Below, one piece after another: positions 54,287 to 63,981 of a DNA stretch of 64,000 nt; the stretch's first letter is position 1, and each line of letters begins with the position of its first letter. Made by a program: the position numbers and the translations under genes. Source of the DNA: Chryseobacterium mucoviscidosis. GTDB taxonomy: Bacteria; Bacteroidota; Bacteroidia; Flavobacteriales; Weeksellaceae. The notes beneath the pieces are model-generated. The model saw only the letters and a list, made by a program, of their open reading frames with translations. It did not search any database and was not told where the DNA came from. Where the stretch lies: positions 103,409-167,408 of the forward strand of contig NZ_MVAG01000091.1 of the NCBI RefSeq assembly GCF_002177115.1, written 5' to 3'.

Positions 54287-54808
54287 TTAACCGTTAAACA
54301 CTTTACTTAGAGAAACTCCTCTCATTCTAGCGATTTCTTCAGGTCTTCTGATATCCAATAACGCTTTGAAAGTAGCTTTCACCACGTTGTGAGGGTTAGA
54401 AGATCCTTTAGATTTTGAAAGGATATCGTGAATACCAGCAGACTCCAATACCGCTCTTACCGCACCTCCGGCGATAAGTCCTGTACCGTGAGAAGCAGGT
54501 CTTAAGAAGATATCTGCACCTCCGTATCTAGCAGTAGTCTGATGAGGAATTGTGTGGTTCATTACAGGAACTTTCACAAGGTTTTTCTTAGCGTCTTCCA
54601 CTGCCTTAGCAATTGCAGAAGCAACCTCTTTAGATTTTCCTAATCCGTAACCGATAACTCCATCTTCGTTACCTACAACTACGATAGCAGAGAATCCGAA
54701 AGCTCTACCTCCTTTAGTTACTTTTGTTACTCTGTTAACAGCTACGAGACGATCTTTAAGTTCTAATCCTCCCGGTTTTACTCTTTCTATATTATCTAGT
54801 CCTAACAT
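54287..54808 (-). CDS. rpsE: 30S ribosomal protein S5
   Basis: The 173-residue protein matches S5: [51 protein letters not shown], and [23 protein letters not shown]. It affects decoding accuracy in the small subunit. It starts 19 bp after rplR. Confidence 0.98.
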   Translation of the reverse strand: MLGLDNIERVKPGGLELKDRLVAVNRVTKVTKGGRAFGFSAIVVVGNEDGVIGYGLGKSKEVASAIAKAVEDAKKNLVKVPVMNHTIPHQTTARYGGADIFLRPASHGTGLIAGGAVRAVLESAGIHDILSKSKGSSNPHNVVKATFKALLDIRRPEEIARMRGVSLSKVFNG

Positions 54809-54827
54809 ATTTTCCGAAATTTAATGA

Positions 54828-55181
54828 TTAGAATTTAAGTCCACCTTCTCTCGCACCATCCGCTAGAGCTTTAATTCTCCCGTGATATACGAATCCGTTT
54901 CTATCAAATACAATATTTTCGATTCCTGCAGCGATAGCTTTAGCAGCAATAGCTTTACCTACAGCAGCAGAAACTTCAGTCTTAGTTCCGTTAGCGTCAA
55001 CTCCTTTCTCTCTTGAAGAAGCAGAAGCCAAAGTTTTTCCACTGTTATCGTCGATTAACTGAGCGTAAATTTCCTTATTACTTTTGTATACAGATAATCT
55101 TGGCAATTCAGAAGATCCGGAGATTTTTCCTCTTACTCTTCTTTTGATTCTTATTCTTTTTTCTAATTTACTTAATGCCAT
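54828..55181 (-). CDS. rplR: 50S ribosomal protein L18
   Basis: The 117-residue protein matches L18, a 5S rRNA-binding protein: [20 protein letters not shown], and the C-terminal [27 protein letters not shown]. It starts 15 bp after rplF. Confidence 0.98.
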   Translation of the reverse strand: MALSKLEKRIRIKRRVRGKISGSSELPRLSVYKSNKEIYAQLIDDNSGKTLASASSREKGVDANGTKTEVSAAVGKAIAAKAIAAGIENIVFDRNGFVYHGRIKALADGAREGGLKF

Positions 55182-55196
55182 AATACTTATAATTTA

Positions 55197-55742
55197 TTAA
55201 GCAGATTTACCAGCTTTACGTCTAACAATTTCTCCTACGAATCTTACCCCTTTACCTTTGTATGGTTCAGGCTTTCTGAAAGAACGGATCTTTGCAGCTA
55301 CCATCCCTAGAAGTTGGTTGTCGTGAGACGTTAAAGTAATAATTGGGTTTTTACCTTTTTCAGTCAATGTATCTACTTTTACTTCGTTTGGAAGTTCAAG
55401 CACGATACCGTGAGAGAATCCTAAAGCTAACTCAAGTTTTTGACCTGCATGAGAAGCTCTGTATCCTACCCCTACTAATTCCAGTTTCTTTTCGAAACCT
55501 GTGTTTACACCAACAATCATGTTGTTGATTAACGCTCTGTATAAACCGTGAAGCGCTTTGTGTTGTTTAGCATCAGATGGTCTGTTTACATTCAGTTCTC
55601 CATCTTTCTGTTCTATAGTAATTCCTGCTGTAAGTTCCTGAGAAAGTTCTCCTTTAGGACCTTTTACAGTTACCACACCATCTTTTTCAGTGATTGTAAC
55701 TCCTGCTGGAACTGTTATAATTGCTTTACCAATTCTTGACAT
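55197..55742 (-). CDS. rplF: 50S ribosomal protein L6
   Basis: The 181-residue protein matches L6 with its two repeated domains: SRIGKAIITVPAGVTI, GVGYRASHAGQKLELALGFSH and the closing RKPEPYKGKGVRFVGEIVRRKAGK. It starts 17 bp after rpsH. Confidence 0.98.
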   Translation of the reverse strand: MSRIGKAIITVPAGVTITEKDGVVTVKGPKGELSQELTAGITIEQKDGELNVNRPSDAKQHKALHGLYRALINNMIVGVNTGFEKKLELVGVGYRASHAGQKLELALGFSHGIVLELPNEVKVDTLTEKGKNPIITLTSHDNQLLGMVAAKIRSFRKPEPYKGKGVRFVGEIVRRKAGKSA

Positions 55743-55759
55743 TTTCCTGTGATTAAAAA

Positions 55760-56158
55760 TTAATAAACATAGCAGATTACTTCACCGCCTACTTTTTCTT
55801 CTCTAGCTTTCTTGTCAGTCATTACTCCTTTAGAAGTAGAGATGATAGAAATACCCAAACCGTTTAGTACTCTTGGAAGTTCAGTAGAACCTTTGTACTG
55901 TCTCAAACCTGGTCTAGAAGCTCTTTGGATAGACTTGATAGCTGGTTTGTTGGTTTGCTTATCGTACTTTAAAGCGATTTTAATCGTACCCTGAACAGCG
56001 CTATCTTCAAACTTGTAGTTTAAGATATACCCCTGATCGAATAAGATCTTAGTAATCTCCTTTTTGATTTTCGATGCAGGAATTTCCACCACTTTGTGGC
56101 CTGCGCTTTGTGCGTTCCTTACTCTTGTTAGGAAATCTGAAATTGGATCTGTTACCAT
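55760..56158 (-). CDS. rpsH: 30S ribosomal protein S8
   Basis: The 132-residue protein matches S8: TDPISDFLTRVRNAQSAGHKVVEIPASKIKKEI and the C-terminal GISIISTSKGVMTDKKAREEKVGGEVICYV. S8 is the translational regulator of the spc operon in Escherichia coli. Here the 146-bp leader separating it from rpsN contains a 12-bp hairpin. Confidence 0.98.
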   Translation of the reverse strand: MVTDPISDFLTRVRNAQSAGHKVVEIPASKIKKEITKILFDQGYILNYKFEDSAVQGTIKIALKYDKQTNKPAIKSIQRASRPGLRQYKGSTELPRVLNGLGISIISTSKGVMTDKKAREEKVGGEVICYVY

Positions 56159-56216
56159 TTTTCTTTTATAAATTATTGGTTAAAGAACAATCAGTATTGT
56201 AAGGACTTGAAGAGTA

Positions 56217-56254
56217 AAATATCAGACCTCAGAAATCTTGGTCTGATATTTTTA
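56217..56254. promoter_or_regulatory. 12-bp stem-loop between rpsN and rpsH
   Basis: AAATATCAGACC (56217-56228) and GGTCTGATATTT (56240-56251) form a perfect stem with an 11-base loop in the only large gap of the spc operon. On the minus strand it is followed by TTTTAC, so it is weak as a terminator. It could be a processing, attenuation or protein-binding site. Confidence 0.6.
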
Positions 56255-56304
56255 TCTTTAGTATCCAGACAACTTAATTGTCCCGATTTTTTAATTAGTA
56301 ATTA

Positions 56305-56574
56305 TTACCAACTAGCTTTTTTAACTCCCGGGATAAGACCGTTGTTTGCCATTTCTCTGAAAGTTACTCTGGAAATACCGAACGTTCTCATGTATCCTCT
56401 TGGTCTACCTGTTAGTTTACATCTGTTGTGTAATCTTACAGGAGAAGCATTTTTAGGCAATTTTTGAAGTCCTTCGTAATCACCAGCTTCTTTAAGAGCC
56501 TGTCTTTTAGCAGCGTATTTAGCAACTAGTGCTTCTCTTTTGCGCTCACGCGCTTTCATTGATTCTTTAGCCAT
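56305..56574 (-). CDS. rpsN: 30S ribosomal protein S14 (zinc-independent form)
   Basis: The 89-residue protein has the long S14 form without CxxC pairs: [20 protein letters not shown], then [43 protein letters not shown]. It is in the small-subunit head. It starts 3 bp after rplE. Confidence 0.97.
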   Translation of the reverse strand: MAKESMKARERKREALVAKYAAKRQALKEAGDYEGLQKLPKNASPVRLHNRCKLTGRPRGYMRTFGISRVTFREMANNGLIPGVKKASW

Positions 56575-56577
56575 TTC

Positions 56578-57129
56578 TTAGTTCTTTTTAAATGGTAAAC
56601 CGAAGTGAGTTAATAATGCTTTCGCTTCTTTATCTGTTTTCGCAGTAGTAACGAAAGTGATGTCCATCCCCTGGATTTTTTTCACTTTGTCGATTACGAT
56701 CTCAGGGAAGATGATCTGCTCAGTGATCCCTAAGTTGTAGTTACCTCTACCGTCGAAACCATCAGCCTTGATTCCAGAGAAATCTCTGATTCTTGGCAAT
56801 GCAGAAGAAGTTAATCTGTCTAAGAACTCATACATTTTATTCGCTCTTAGTGTAACTTTAGCACCTACAGGCATTCCTTTTCTCAATTTGAAAGCAGCTT
56901 CGTCTTTCTTAGAGATTGTACCTACAGCCTTCTGACCAGTGATGTTCGTTAATTCTTCAACAGCATAATCGATGATTTTTTTGTCTGCTGTAGCATCTCC
57001 TAAACCTTGAGATAAAACAATTTTCTCTAATCTAGGCACCTGCATTACAGATTTGTATCCGAATTCTTCCATCATTGCAGGAACAATCGTTTCTTTATAT
57101 GCTTTCTTGGGTCTTGCTATATATTCCAT
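56578..57129 (-). CDS. rplE: 50S ribosomal protein L5
   Basis: The 183-residue protein matches L5, a 5S rRNA-binding protein: [50 protein letters not shown] and [18 protein letters not shown]. It starts 13 bp after rplX. Confidence 0.98.
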   Translation of the reverse strand: MEYIARPKKAYKETIVPAMMEEFGYKSVMQVPRLEKIVLSQGLGDATADKKIIDYAVEELTNITGQKAVGTISKKDEAAFKLRKGMPVGAKVTLRANKMYEFLDRLTSSALPRIRDFSGIKADGFDGRGNYNLGITEQIIFPEIVIDKVKKIQGMDITFVTTAKTDKEAKALLTHFGLPFKKN

Positions 57130-57142
57130 GTGTTATTTAAAA

Positions 57143-57469
57143 TTATAAAGTTTCACCCGTTTTTTTGTTGATTCTTACTTTCTTATCTCCTTCGATTTTG
57201 TAACCTACTTTAATAGCTTTTCCGTCTTTTCCAACTAAAGCTACGTTTGAGATATGAATAGAAGCTTCTCTTTCAACGATTCCTCCTTGAGGATTTGAAG
57301 CTGAAGGCTTAACGTGTTTTTTAACGATATTAAGTCCTGCAACTACTACTCTTGGGTCTCTTCCTTCTTTTTTGATCACTTCAATAACTTCACCTGTACC
57401 ACCTTTAAGACCTTTCTTACCTGTAGTTACGATTACGTTATCTCCTCTTTTTATTTTTAACTTTGACAT
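57143..57469 (-). CDS. rplX: 50S ribosomal protein L24
   Basis: The 108-residue protein has the KOW motif (IKRGDNVIVTTGKKGLKGGTGEVIEVI) and the L24 continuation VVVAGLNIVKKHVKPS and GGIVEREASIHISNVAL. It is an early assembly initiator of the large subunit. Confidence 0.98.
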   Translation of the reverse strand: MSKLKIKRGDNVIVTTGKKGLKGGTGEVIEVIKKEGRDPRVVVAGLNIVKKHVKPSASNPQGGIVEREASIHISNVALVGKDGKAIKVGYKIEGDKKVRINKKTGETL

Positions 57470-57488
57470 TTTTTTACAATTTTAAATA

Positions 57489-57857
57489 TTAAAGTACTTC
57501 AGGAGCTAATGAAATGATTTTCATATATTCTTTGTCTCTCAACTCACGAGCAACCGGTCCGAAAACACGAGTTCCTCTCATTTCTCCCGCTGCGTTTAGC
57601 AATACACAAGCATTGTCTTCGAATTTGATGTATGAACCATCTTTTCTTCTTACTGCTTTTTTAGTTCTTACTACTACAGCTTTAGATACCTGACCTTTCT
57701 TAGCGTTTCCTGATGGTGTAGAATCTTTGATAGTAACAACGATTTTATCACCAACTGAAGCATATCTTCTTCTGGTTCCTCCCAGAACTCTGATAACCAA
57801 TACTTCTTTAGCACCTGTGTTATCAGCAACTTTTAATCTTGATTCTGTTTGTAACAT
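57489..57857 (-). CDS. rplN: 50S ribosomal protein L14
   Basis: The 122-residue protein matches L14: [46 protein letters not shown] and the terminal [13 protein letters not shown]. It forms an intersubunit bridge. It starts 2 bp after rpsQ. Confidence 0.98.
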   Translation of the reverse strand: MLQTESRLKVADNTGAKEVLVIRVLGGTRRRYASVGDKIVVTIKDSTPSGNAKKGQVSKAVVVRTKKAVRRKDGSYIKFEDNACVLLNAAGEMRGTRVFGPVARELRDKEYMKIISLAPEVL

Positions 57858-57859
57858 TA

Positions 57860-58114
57860 TTACTTAGCTTTTTCAATGATTCTTACTAATCTCCATCTCT
57901 TGTTCTTGCTCAAAGGTCTAGTTTCTTGGATTAAAACTGTATCTCCTTCTGCGCATTCGTTGTTCTCGTCGTGTGCAGTATATTTTTTCGTTTTTAATAC
58001 GAATTTACCGTACATCGGGTGCTTTACTCTCGTAGTTTCACTAACAACAATAGTTTTTTCCATTTTATTGCTGGAAACCACTCCGATTCTTTCTTTTCTT
58101 AAATTTCTATCCAT
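57860..58114 (-). CDS. rpsQ: 30S ribosomal protein S17
   Basis: The 84-residue OB-fold protein matches S17: [48 protein letters not shown] and [15 protein letters not shown]. It starts 12 bp after rpmC. Confidence 0.98.
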   Translation of the reverse strand: MDRNLRKERIGVVSSNKMEKTIVVSETTRVKHPMYGKFVLKTKKYTAHDENNECAEGDTVLIQETRPLSKNKRWRLVRIIEKAK

Positions 58115-58126
58115 TTTAAAATGAAA

Positions 58127-58321
58127 TTATTGTTTGTTAGTTAACTCAGTGTTTAGTCTAGCGATTGTTTTTCTCAAATCTCTGATTTGGATCGGGTTTT
58201 CAATTGGGCTGATCGCATGAGCCAATTTCAATTTAGAATATTGAGCTTTTGCTTCAGTTAATTGAGCTTGAATATCACCCGCGCTTAAATTTTTAATATC
58301 AGCTTTTTTCATTGTATTCAA
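58127..58321 (-). CDS. rpmC: 50S ribosomal protein L29
   Basis: The 64-residue protein matches L29: MKKADIKNLSAGDIQAQLTEA, KLAHAISPIENPIQIRDLRKTIARLNTEL. The ATG two codons downstream of the first ATG (58321) would also fit the family N-terminus. It starts 3 bp after rplP. Confidence 0.95.
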   Translation of the reverse strand: MNTMKKADIKNLSAGDIQAQLTEAKAQYSKLKLAHAISPIENPIQIRDLRKTIARLNTELTNKQ

Positions 58322-58324
58322 AGA

Positions 58325-58750
58325 TTAAAGAGGTTTAACAAAATCGTTAGCAACGATGAATTTAGTAACTACTGGTAATTTTTGTGCAGCAAGTCTTAAA
58401 GCTTCCTTAGCGATATCGTAAGGTACACCTCCGATTTCGAACATAATTTTACCTGGTTTTACTACAGCTACCCAATATTCCACAGCACCTTTACCTTTAC
58501 CCATACGTACTTCCGCTGGTTTTTTAGTAATTGGCTTATCCGGGAAAATTTTAATCCATAGTTGTCCCTCTCTCTTCATATATCTTGTCGCAGCGATACG
58601 AGCAGCTTCAATTTGTCTTGCAGTGATCCAAGCACCTTCTGTCGCCTTGATTCCGAAAGTTCCATAAGCAAGTTGACTACCTCTCTGGGCATTCCCCTTC
58701 ATTTTCATCTTATGAACTCTACGGAACTTGGTTCTTTTTGGTTGTAACAT
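58325..58750 (-). CDS. rplP: 50S ribosomal protein L16
   Basis: The 141-residue protein matches L16: [44 protein letters not shown] and [23 protein letters not shown]. It is near the A site and 5S rRNA. A tandem AT-rich repeat lies directly ahead of its start codon. Confidence 0.98.
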   Translation of the reverse strand: MLQPKRTKFRRVHKMKMKGNAQRGSQLAYGTFGIKATEGAWITARQIEAARIAATRYMKREGQLWIKIFPDKPITKKPAEVRMGKGKGAVEYWVAVVKPGKIMFEIGGVPYDIAKEALRLAAQKLPVVTKFIVANDFVKPL

Positions 58751-58756
58751 AATTTC

Positions 58757-58792
58757 TAAATTTTAGATTTTAGATTTTAGATTTTAGATTTT
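58757..58792. repeat. Heptanucleotide tandem repeat in the rpsC-rplP gap
   Basis: About five units of TTTTAGA stand head to tail in the 97-bp gap between rpsC and rplP. Complementary copies (TCTAATCTAAAATTTT) lie near 58830-58850, so a long AU-rich hairpin could form in the mRNA ahead of rplP. Confidence 0.75.
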
Positions 58793-58847
58793 TTTTATTT
58801 TAAAAAAGTAACGGTAATTTAAAATTCAAAATTTCTAATCTAAAATT

Positions 58848-59600
58848 TTAATTATTATTGTTATTGTTGTTGTTTTTTCTAGGTCTTCTGTTGTCTCTGT
58901 CTCCTCCTCTGTTATCTCTTCTGTCTGACTGACCTCCTTTTTTCTGTTGTCCCACTAATGGAGAAAGTTCTCTTTTACCGTAAACTTCACCTTTCATGAT
59001 CCAAACTTTTACTCCTAGTTTTCCGTACTGAGTAAGTGCTTCACCGATGTGGTAATCGATATCTGCTCTGAAAGTAGACAATGGAATTCTTCCTTCTTTG
59101 AAAGATTCTGATCTTGCCATTTCAGCTCCGTTCAATCTACCAGAGATCTGAACTTTGATACCTTCTGCACCCATTCTCATTGTACCTGCCATCGCCATTT
59201 TAACAGCTCTTCTGTAAGAGATTCTGTTTTCAATCTGCTTAGCAATGCTGTCTGCAACTAATACTGCATCAAGCTCTGGTCTTTTGATTTCGAAGATGTT
59301 GATCTGAATATCCTTTTTAGTTAATTTTTTCAACTCTTCTTTCAGTTTATCAACTTCCTGACCTCCTTTACCGATGATAAGTCCCGGTCTAGCAGTAGTA
59401 ATTGTAACTGTTACTAATTTTAATGTTCTTTCAATATAAATTCTTGAAATCCCACCTTTAGATAATCTAGCTTCAAGGTATCTTCTGATTTTGTAGTCTT
59501 CCGCGATTCTGTCTCCATAATCGTTTCCGCCAAACCAGTTAGAATCCCATCCTCTGATGATACCTAATCTGTTACCAATTGGATTTGTCTTCTGTCCCAT
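58848..59600 (-). CDS. rpsC: 30S ribosomal protein S3 with Asn-rich tail
   Basis: The 250-residue protein has the S3 core: [24 protein letters not shown], the KH domain loop [19 protein letters not shown] and [18 protein letters not shown]. Beyond the conserved core there is a tail of about 30 residues rich in Arg, Gly, Asp and Asn that ends in a run of eight asparagines, coded by an AAT/AAC microsatellite. The tail is not conserved and may vary between strains. Confidence 0.97.
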   Translation of the reverse strand: MGQKTNPIGNRLGIIRGWDSNWFGGNDYGDRIAEDYKIRRYLEARLSKGGISRIYIERTLKLVTVTITTARPGLIIGKGGQEVDKLKEELKKLTKKDIQINIFEIKRPELDAVLVADSIAKQIENRISYRRAVKMAMAGTMRMGAEGIKVQISGRLNGAEMARSESFKEGRIPLSTFRADIDYHIGEALTQYGKLGVKVWIMKGEVYGKRELSPLVGQQKKGGQSDRRDNRGGDRDNRRPRKNNNNNNNN

Positions 59601-59608
59601 ACCTTGAT

Positions 59609-60007
59609 TTAGTTTTCTTTATTACCTAAGATTAATGTAACGTGGTTAGATCTTTTTCTGATTCTGTACCCTCTACCTTGCGGAGCTGGTCTTAGTCTCT
59701 TCAATTGTCTTGCACTATCCACGAATATTTCTTTAACGATAAGGTTTGCTTCCTCAATGTCAGCCCCTTCGTTTTTCACTTGCCAGTTAGCAATTGCAGA
59801 AAGAAGTAATTTTTCTAATTTGTTAGAAGCTTCTTTCTTAGAATATTTAAGGATATAAAGAGCTTTATCTACTTGCTCTCCTCTAATGATATCAGCAACT
59901 AATCTCATTTTTCTCGGAGAAGATGGGCAGTTATTTAATGAAGCTTTTACAACGTCTTTGTTAGCTTCTTTTCTTGCGATTGCGCTATCTTGTTTTCTTG
60001 ATCCCAT
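59609..60007 (-). CDS. rplV: 50S ribosomal protein L22
   Basis: The 132-residue protein matches L22: [29 protein letters not shown] and the loop [26 protein letters not shown] that lines the exit tunnel. The tunnel-loop sequence looks normal. It starts 2 bp after rpsS. Confidence 0.98.
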   Translation of the reverse strand: MGSRKQDSAIARKEANKDVVKASLNNCPSSPRKMRLVADIIRGEQVDKALYILKYSKKEASNKLEKLLLSAIANWQVKNEGADIEEANLIVKEIFVDSARQLKRLRPAPQGRGYRIRKRSNHVTLILGNKEN

Positions 60008-60009
60008 GA

Positions 60010-60288
60010 TTATCTGCTTCCTTTGTTTTTGTTACCACCATGACCTCTGAAAGATCTTGTTGGAGAAAATTCGCCTAACTTGTGACCAACCATGTTTTCT
60101 GTAACATAAACAGGGATAAAAGATTTCCCGTTGTGTACAGCAATAGTTTGCCCTACGAAGTCCGGAGAGATCATAGATGCTCTAGACCAAGTTTTGATAA
60201 CTGTCTTCTTACCAGACTCTATATTTGCCTGAACCTTCTTATCTAAAGTATGATGAATGAACGGTCCTTTCTTAAGTGATCTTGCCAT
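60010..60288 (-). CDS. rpsS: 30S ribosomal protein S19
   Basis: The 92-residue protein matches S19: [43 protein letters not shown] and [19 protein letters not shown]. It starts 2 bp after rplB. Confidence 0.98.
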   Translation of the reverse strand: MARSLKKGPFIHHTLDKKVQANIESGKKTVIKTWSRASMISPDFVGQTIAVHNGKSFIPVYVTENMVGHKLGEFSPTRSFRGHGGNKNKGSR

Positions 60289-60290
60289 AA

Positions 60291-61112
60291 TTATTTTCTT
60301 TTAGATACGATGTAACGGTTAGACACTTTGTTTTTCTTTCTAGTTTTGTAACCTTTAGCCGGTTTACCGTTTCTAGATCTTGGGTGACCTCCAGAAGAAC
60401 GTCCTTCACCACCTCCCATTGGGTGATCTACAGGGTTCATTACTACCGCTCTTGTTCTTGGTCTTCTACCTAACCATCTGCTTCTACCAGCTTTACCTGA
60501 TACAGTTAATTGGTGATCAGAGTTGGAAACAGATCCAATCATTGCCATACATTCAGTAAGGATCATTCTGGATTCTCCTGAAGGTAATTTAATGATTGCA
60601 TATTTCCCGTCTCTTGAAGTTAATTGCGCTGAAGAACCAGCACTTCTTGCTAAAATAGCACCTTGACCAGGCTTCATTTCAACACAAGAAATTACAGTAC
60701 CCAATGGAATGTTTTTCAATTTCATTGCGTTACCTACATTTGGTTCTACGCTTTCACCTGAAACTACTTTTTGGTCTACTTTGATACCGTTTGGAGCGAT
60801 GATGTATCTCTTCTCTCCGTCTGCGTACTCTAATAAAGCGATAAATGCAGTTCTGTTTGGATCGTATTCTACAGATTTTACAGTTGCTTCAACGTTTGCT
60901 TTGTTTCTTTTGAAGTCAATAATTCTGTATTTCTTTTTGTGTCCACCTCCGGTGTAACGCATGGTCATTTTACCTGTTTGGTTACGTCCACCTGACTTTT
61001 TAATACCAACTGTTAGAGATTTCTCTGGTTTGTTAGTAGTAATTTCCTCAAAATTGTTTACAATTCTGAATCTCTGTCCCGGGGTGATAGGTTTTAATTT
61101 TCTAACAGACAT
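60291..61112 (-). CDS. rplB: 50S ribosomal protein L2
   Basis: The 273-residue protein matches L2: [45 protein letters not shown], and the catalytic-centre region [26 protein letters not shown]. It starts 21 bp after rplW. Confidence 0.98.
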   Translation of the reverse strand: MSVRKLKPITPGQRFRIVNNFEEITTNKPEKSLTVGIKKSGGRNQTGKMTMRYTGGGHKKKYRIIDFKRNKANVEATVKSVEYDPNRTAFIALLEYADGEKRYIIAPNGIKVDQKVVSGESVEPNVGNAMKLKNIPLGTVISCVEMKPGQGAILARSAGSSAQLTSRDGKYAIIKLPSGESRMILTECMAMIGSVSNSDHQLTVSGKAGRSRWLGRRPRTRAVVMNPVDHPMGGGEGRSSGGHPRSRNGKPAKGYKTRKKNKVSNRYIVSKRK

Positions 61113-61133
61113 TACTATTATTTATAATTATAA

Positions 61134-61424
61134 TTAATTTACAGCAAAAATATCGATAACCTCACCTTCAGCAAGTTTGATTACCGCTTTTTTCAATTTG
61201 TTTGTCTTTCCTACTTGAAGACCTTTTTTAGTGTATTTCGAAGAAACCTTCGGAGCATAAATCATTGTATTAACGTCTGCTACTTTTACACCATAAGCCG
61301 CTTCTACAGCTTTCTTAATCTGGATTTTATTCGCCTTAGTATCTACCAAGAAAGAATAAGAACCTCTTAAATCTGTAAGGTAATTAGCCTTTTCTGAGAT
61401 AACTGGTTTAATGATAATAGACAT
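61134..61424 (-). CDS. rplW: 50S ribosomal protein L23
   Basis: The 96-residue protein matches L23: IIIKPVISEKANYLTDLRGSY and NKIQIKKAVEAAYGVKVADVNTM. It is at the exit-tunnel rim, where trigger factor and SRP bind. It starts 3 bp after rplD. Confidence 0.98.
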   Translation of the reverse strand: MSIIIKPVISEKANYLTDLRGSYSFLVDTKANKIQIKKAVEAAYGVKVADVNTMIYAPKVSSKYTKKGLQVGKTNKLKKAVIKLAEGEVIDIFAVN

Positions 61425-61427
61425 GAT

Positions 61428-62057
61428 TTATTTCTTTAAATTTTCCTGGAATTTTTCTACTGCACCTTCGAAGAATACGATCTCACCTGCGTTTACTAAA
61501 TCGTAAGAACTCACTTCGTTGAAGTTCATTACTTTAGTCTTAGGTAAGTTTCTTGAAGATAAATACACATTCTTGTTAGCTTCAGGAAGAATGAACAAAG
61601 ATTTTTTACCGTTTAATGTTAATGCATCTAATAAAGTAATGAAATCTTTAGTCTTAGGAGCTTCGAAGCTCATATCTTCTAAAACTTTAATGCTGTTGTC
61701 TCTCATTTTCTGAGATAAAACAGATTTCTTAGCTAATCTCTTAAGAGCTTTGTTCAACTTAAATCTGTAGTCTCTTGGTTTTGGACCGAATACTCTACCT
61801 CCTCCTCTGAAAGTTGGAGATTTAATATCACCATATCTAGCAGAACCAGATCCTTTTTGCTTCTTAAGTTTTTTAGTAGAAGCTGTAATTTCGCTTCTTT
61901 CTTTTGCTTTATGAGTTCCTTGTCTTTGTGCTGCAAGGTACTGTTTAACTTCTAAGTAAACCGCGTGCTGATTTGGCTCAATTCCGAATACTGTTTCGTC
62001 TAGAGTTACTTTTCTTCCGGTCTCTTTTCCTGATGTATTTAATACTACTAGTTCCAT
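61428..62057 (-). CDS. rplD: 50S ribosomal protein L4
   Basis: The 209-residue protein matches L4, including the extended loop ([55 protein letters not shown]). L4 is the autoregulator of the S10 operon in enterobacteria. It overlaps rplC by 10 bp, which implies coupled translation. Confidence 0.98.
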   Translation of the reverse strand: MELVVLNTSGKETGRKVTLDETVFGIEPNQHAVYLEVKQYLAAQRQGTHKAKERSEITASTKKLKKQKGSGSARYGDIKSPTFRGGGRVFGPKPRDYRFKLNKALKRLAKKSVLSQKMRDNSIKVLEDMSFEAPKTKDFITLLDALTLNGKKSLFILPEANKNVYLSSRNLPKTKVMNFNEVSSYDLVNAGEIVFFEGAVEKFQENLKK

Positions 62058-62674
62058 TTTCTGATAATTACATAAGAATTTTTAGCTCCCGGAACAGCAC
62101 CTTTTACTACTAAAAGATTTTGTTCTTGATCCACTTTTAATACCTGAAGGTTTTGTACAGTTACCTGCTTACCTCCCATTCTTCCAGCCATTCTCATCCC
62201 TTTGAATACTCTTGAAGGGTCAGATCCTGCACCGATAGAACCTGGAGCTCTAAGTCTGTTGTGCTGACCATGAGTTGCCTGCATTACACCTCCAAATCCG
62301 TGTCTTTTAACAACACCCTGGAAGCCTTTACCTTTTGAAGTACCTGTTACGTCTACGAATTCTCCTTCGTTGAACAAGTCTACCTTTACTTCTTCTCCTA
62401 CTTTTACTTCATCAACGAATTCTCTGTAGAATTCTACCAATTTAGCTTTAGGAGCAGAACCAGCCTTTTTAAAATGACCAGCTAACGCTTTACCAACGTT
62501 CTTCTCACTCTTGTCATCGAAACCTAATTGAACTGACTTATAACCGTCTTTTTCAATGGTTCTGACCTGTAAAACCGAGCATGGACCAGCCTGAATAACT
62601 GTACAAGGAATATTTTTCCCTGCTTCGTCAAACAAAGAAGTCATACCGATTTTTTTACCAATAATACCTGACAT
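62048..62674 (-). CDS. rplC: 50S ribosomal protein L3
   Basis: The 208-residue protein matches L3: [49 protein letters not shown] and the glutamine-bearing loop [33 protein letters not shown]. It is the first gene of the operon here, with about 100 bases of leader after a strong promoter. rpsJ, often the first gene, is absent from this position. Confidence 0.98.
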   Translation of the reverse strand: MSGIIGKKIGMTSLFDEAGKNIPCTVIQAGPCSVLQVRTIEKDGYKSVQLGFDDKSEKNVGKALAGHFKKAGSAPKAKLVEFYREFVDEVKVGEEVKVDLFNEGEFVDVTGTSKGKGFQGVVKRHGFGGVMQATHGQHNRLRAPGSIGAGSDPSRVFKGMRMAGRMGGKQVTVQNLQVLKVDQEQNLLVVKGAVPGAKNSYVIIRKWN

Positions 62675-62780
62675 TGTTTATGTTATAATAAAATTTATCC
62701 TTTATTTATCACCATTTTTGGAGGTCTGAAGTAATTTCTACTTTTGAATATAGGCATACTACGCCCCTAAAATGAGTGTG

Positions 62781-62810
62781 CAAATTTATGAATATTTTTA
62801 TAACTGACAA
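62781..62810 (-). promoter_or_regulatory. Main promoter of the ribosomal protein superoperon
   Basis: On the minus strand TTTG (TTG at 62808-62810) is followed after 19 bases by TAAATTTG (62781-62788), a full consensus match. The leader of about 100 bases to rplC has small hairpins (GGC-N7-GCC and AAGTA-GAAAT-TACTT). I see nothing else in the gap 62675-62969. Confidence 0.65.
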
Positions 62811-62969
62811 ATATTTTCAGTAAAATATTTTGATTTTTAATCATTTACAGAAAAATCTTAAGATCACGAGTTTTTAAATGATGTCAAAATTATTCACTTT
62901 ACAGACTTTTTTGCAAAAACGAAAGAAATAGCCATAAGAAGGAAATGGTGTGACTTAATCACTGAATAA

Positions 62970-63782
62970 TTAAGGAGCCAGTTCAATCGGATTATTTTTC
63001 TTTTTAATCCTATCCTTTATCTGTCGCTCTGTTCCTGAATCGAAACTAAAACCTCCTTTAGCAATTTCAGAGACGAAATTTTCATGAAAATTTTTAAATG
63101 CTTTATAAAATTCAGATTTCTTTACCGTTTTTCCTTTAACTCTCTTTTTGGAAATCCACATCTTAGGCTTTTCTGAAAAGGTTTTATAGCTCACAAGCTC
63201 GAACGTATATTGTTTTTTAGAATCCTCAATCTCCACAATCAGCCCCGGAAGACCATAAAATTTATAAGGACCATCAGAAACCGGAATTTCGTTCGTGAAC
63301 CACGCTTTATAATCACGTCCCGCATACGTAACCAACGCAGCCTGACATTTTAAATTTCCTATTTCTTTTGTTTCACTGGTAATCTTCCAGTTAAAATCAG
63401 GCTTTTCTTCGTAAATAAAATTGTCCTTAATAATATAATCATAATAAGAAATATTGTTTTTTTCAAAGTTTTTAATGACTCGAAAAGTAAAGTTGGTTTT
63501 AGGTAAACTTTTAGGATCAAGACCAAAAGCAAAACGGTTTGCTCCACCAGCTAAAGAATCTCTGTTATATGAAGTTACTCCCATAAACTGAGATTTCTCT
63601 TTTCCCCTTTCCAAAATAAAATACTCTTCATTAGAACTGGATTTATCCAGAGAATCAATCTGATATTTCAAAAGATATACATATCTGGATTCAACATCAT
63701 CGATATTTACCTTTTCCTGAGCGGAAAAATTAACAAGCGTAAAAAAGAATAAAAAAGTAAAAAATGTAATTTTATAAGACAT
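62970..63782 (-). CDS. GLPGLI family protein (second copy)
   Basis: The 270-residue exported protein has a signal peptide (cleavage after VNFSAQ) and the signature DGPYKFYGLPGLIVEIEDS at about residues 170-190, preceded by VTYAGRDYKAWFTNEIPV. Layout and length match the family member at 12278-13057, although the two are well diverged. Function is unknown. It has its own promoter and lies between the ribosomal operon and the window end. Confidence 0.88.
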   Translation of the reverse strand: MSYKITFFTFLFFFTLVNFSAQEKVNIDDVESRYVYLLKYQIDSLDKSSSNEEYFILERGKEKSQFMGVTSYNRDSLAGGANRFAFGLDPKSLPKTNFTFRVIKNFEKNNISYYDYIIKDNFIYEEKPDFNWKITSETKEIGNLKCQAALVTYAGRDYKAWFTNEIPVSDGPYKFYGLPGLIVEIEDSKKQYTFELVSYKTFSEKPKMWISKKRVKGKTVKKSEFYKAFKNFHENFVSEIAKGGFSFDSGTERQIKDRIKKKNNPIELAP

Positions 63783-63849
63783 CCTATTTATATTTTATGA
63801 TTGGAGACTGCATATGCGTTCTTAAAAATATAAATAAACATTCTATAAT

Positions 63850-63881
63850 CAAAATTAATTGCGAATAATATAGAAAAACAA
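63850..63881 (-). promoter_or_regulatory. Promoter of the second GLPGLI gene
   Basis: On the minus strand TTG (63879-63881) is followed after 21 bases by TAATTTTG (63850-63857), a full consensus match, about 70 bases before the start codon. Confidence 0.5.
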
Positions 63882-63981
63882 GACAATAATAATTTGAATT
63901 AAAAAATTACGCCGTATTTATTTTTGAATATCCGTAATTTCACCTAAATTTAGTAAATTTGCGTATAGTCAATTGTTTAAG

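Noticed and set aside
58757..58792. CRISPR or attachment-site signal in the heptad repeat
   Set aside because: It is a simple head-to-tail 7-bp repeat without spacers or integrase.
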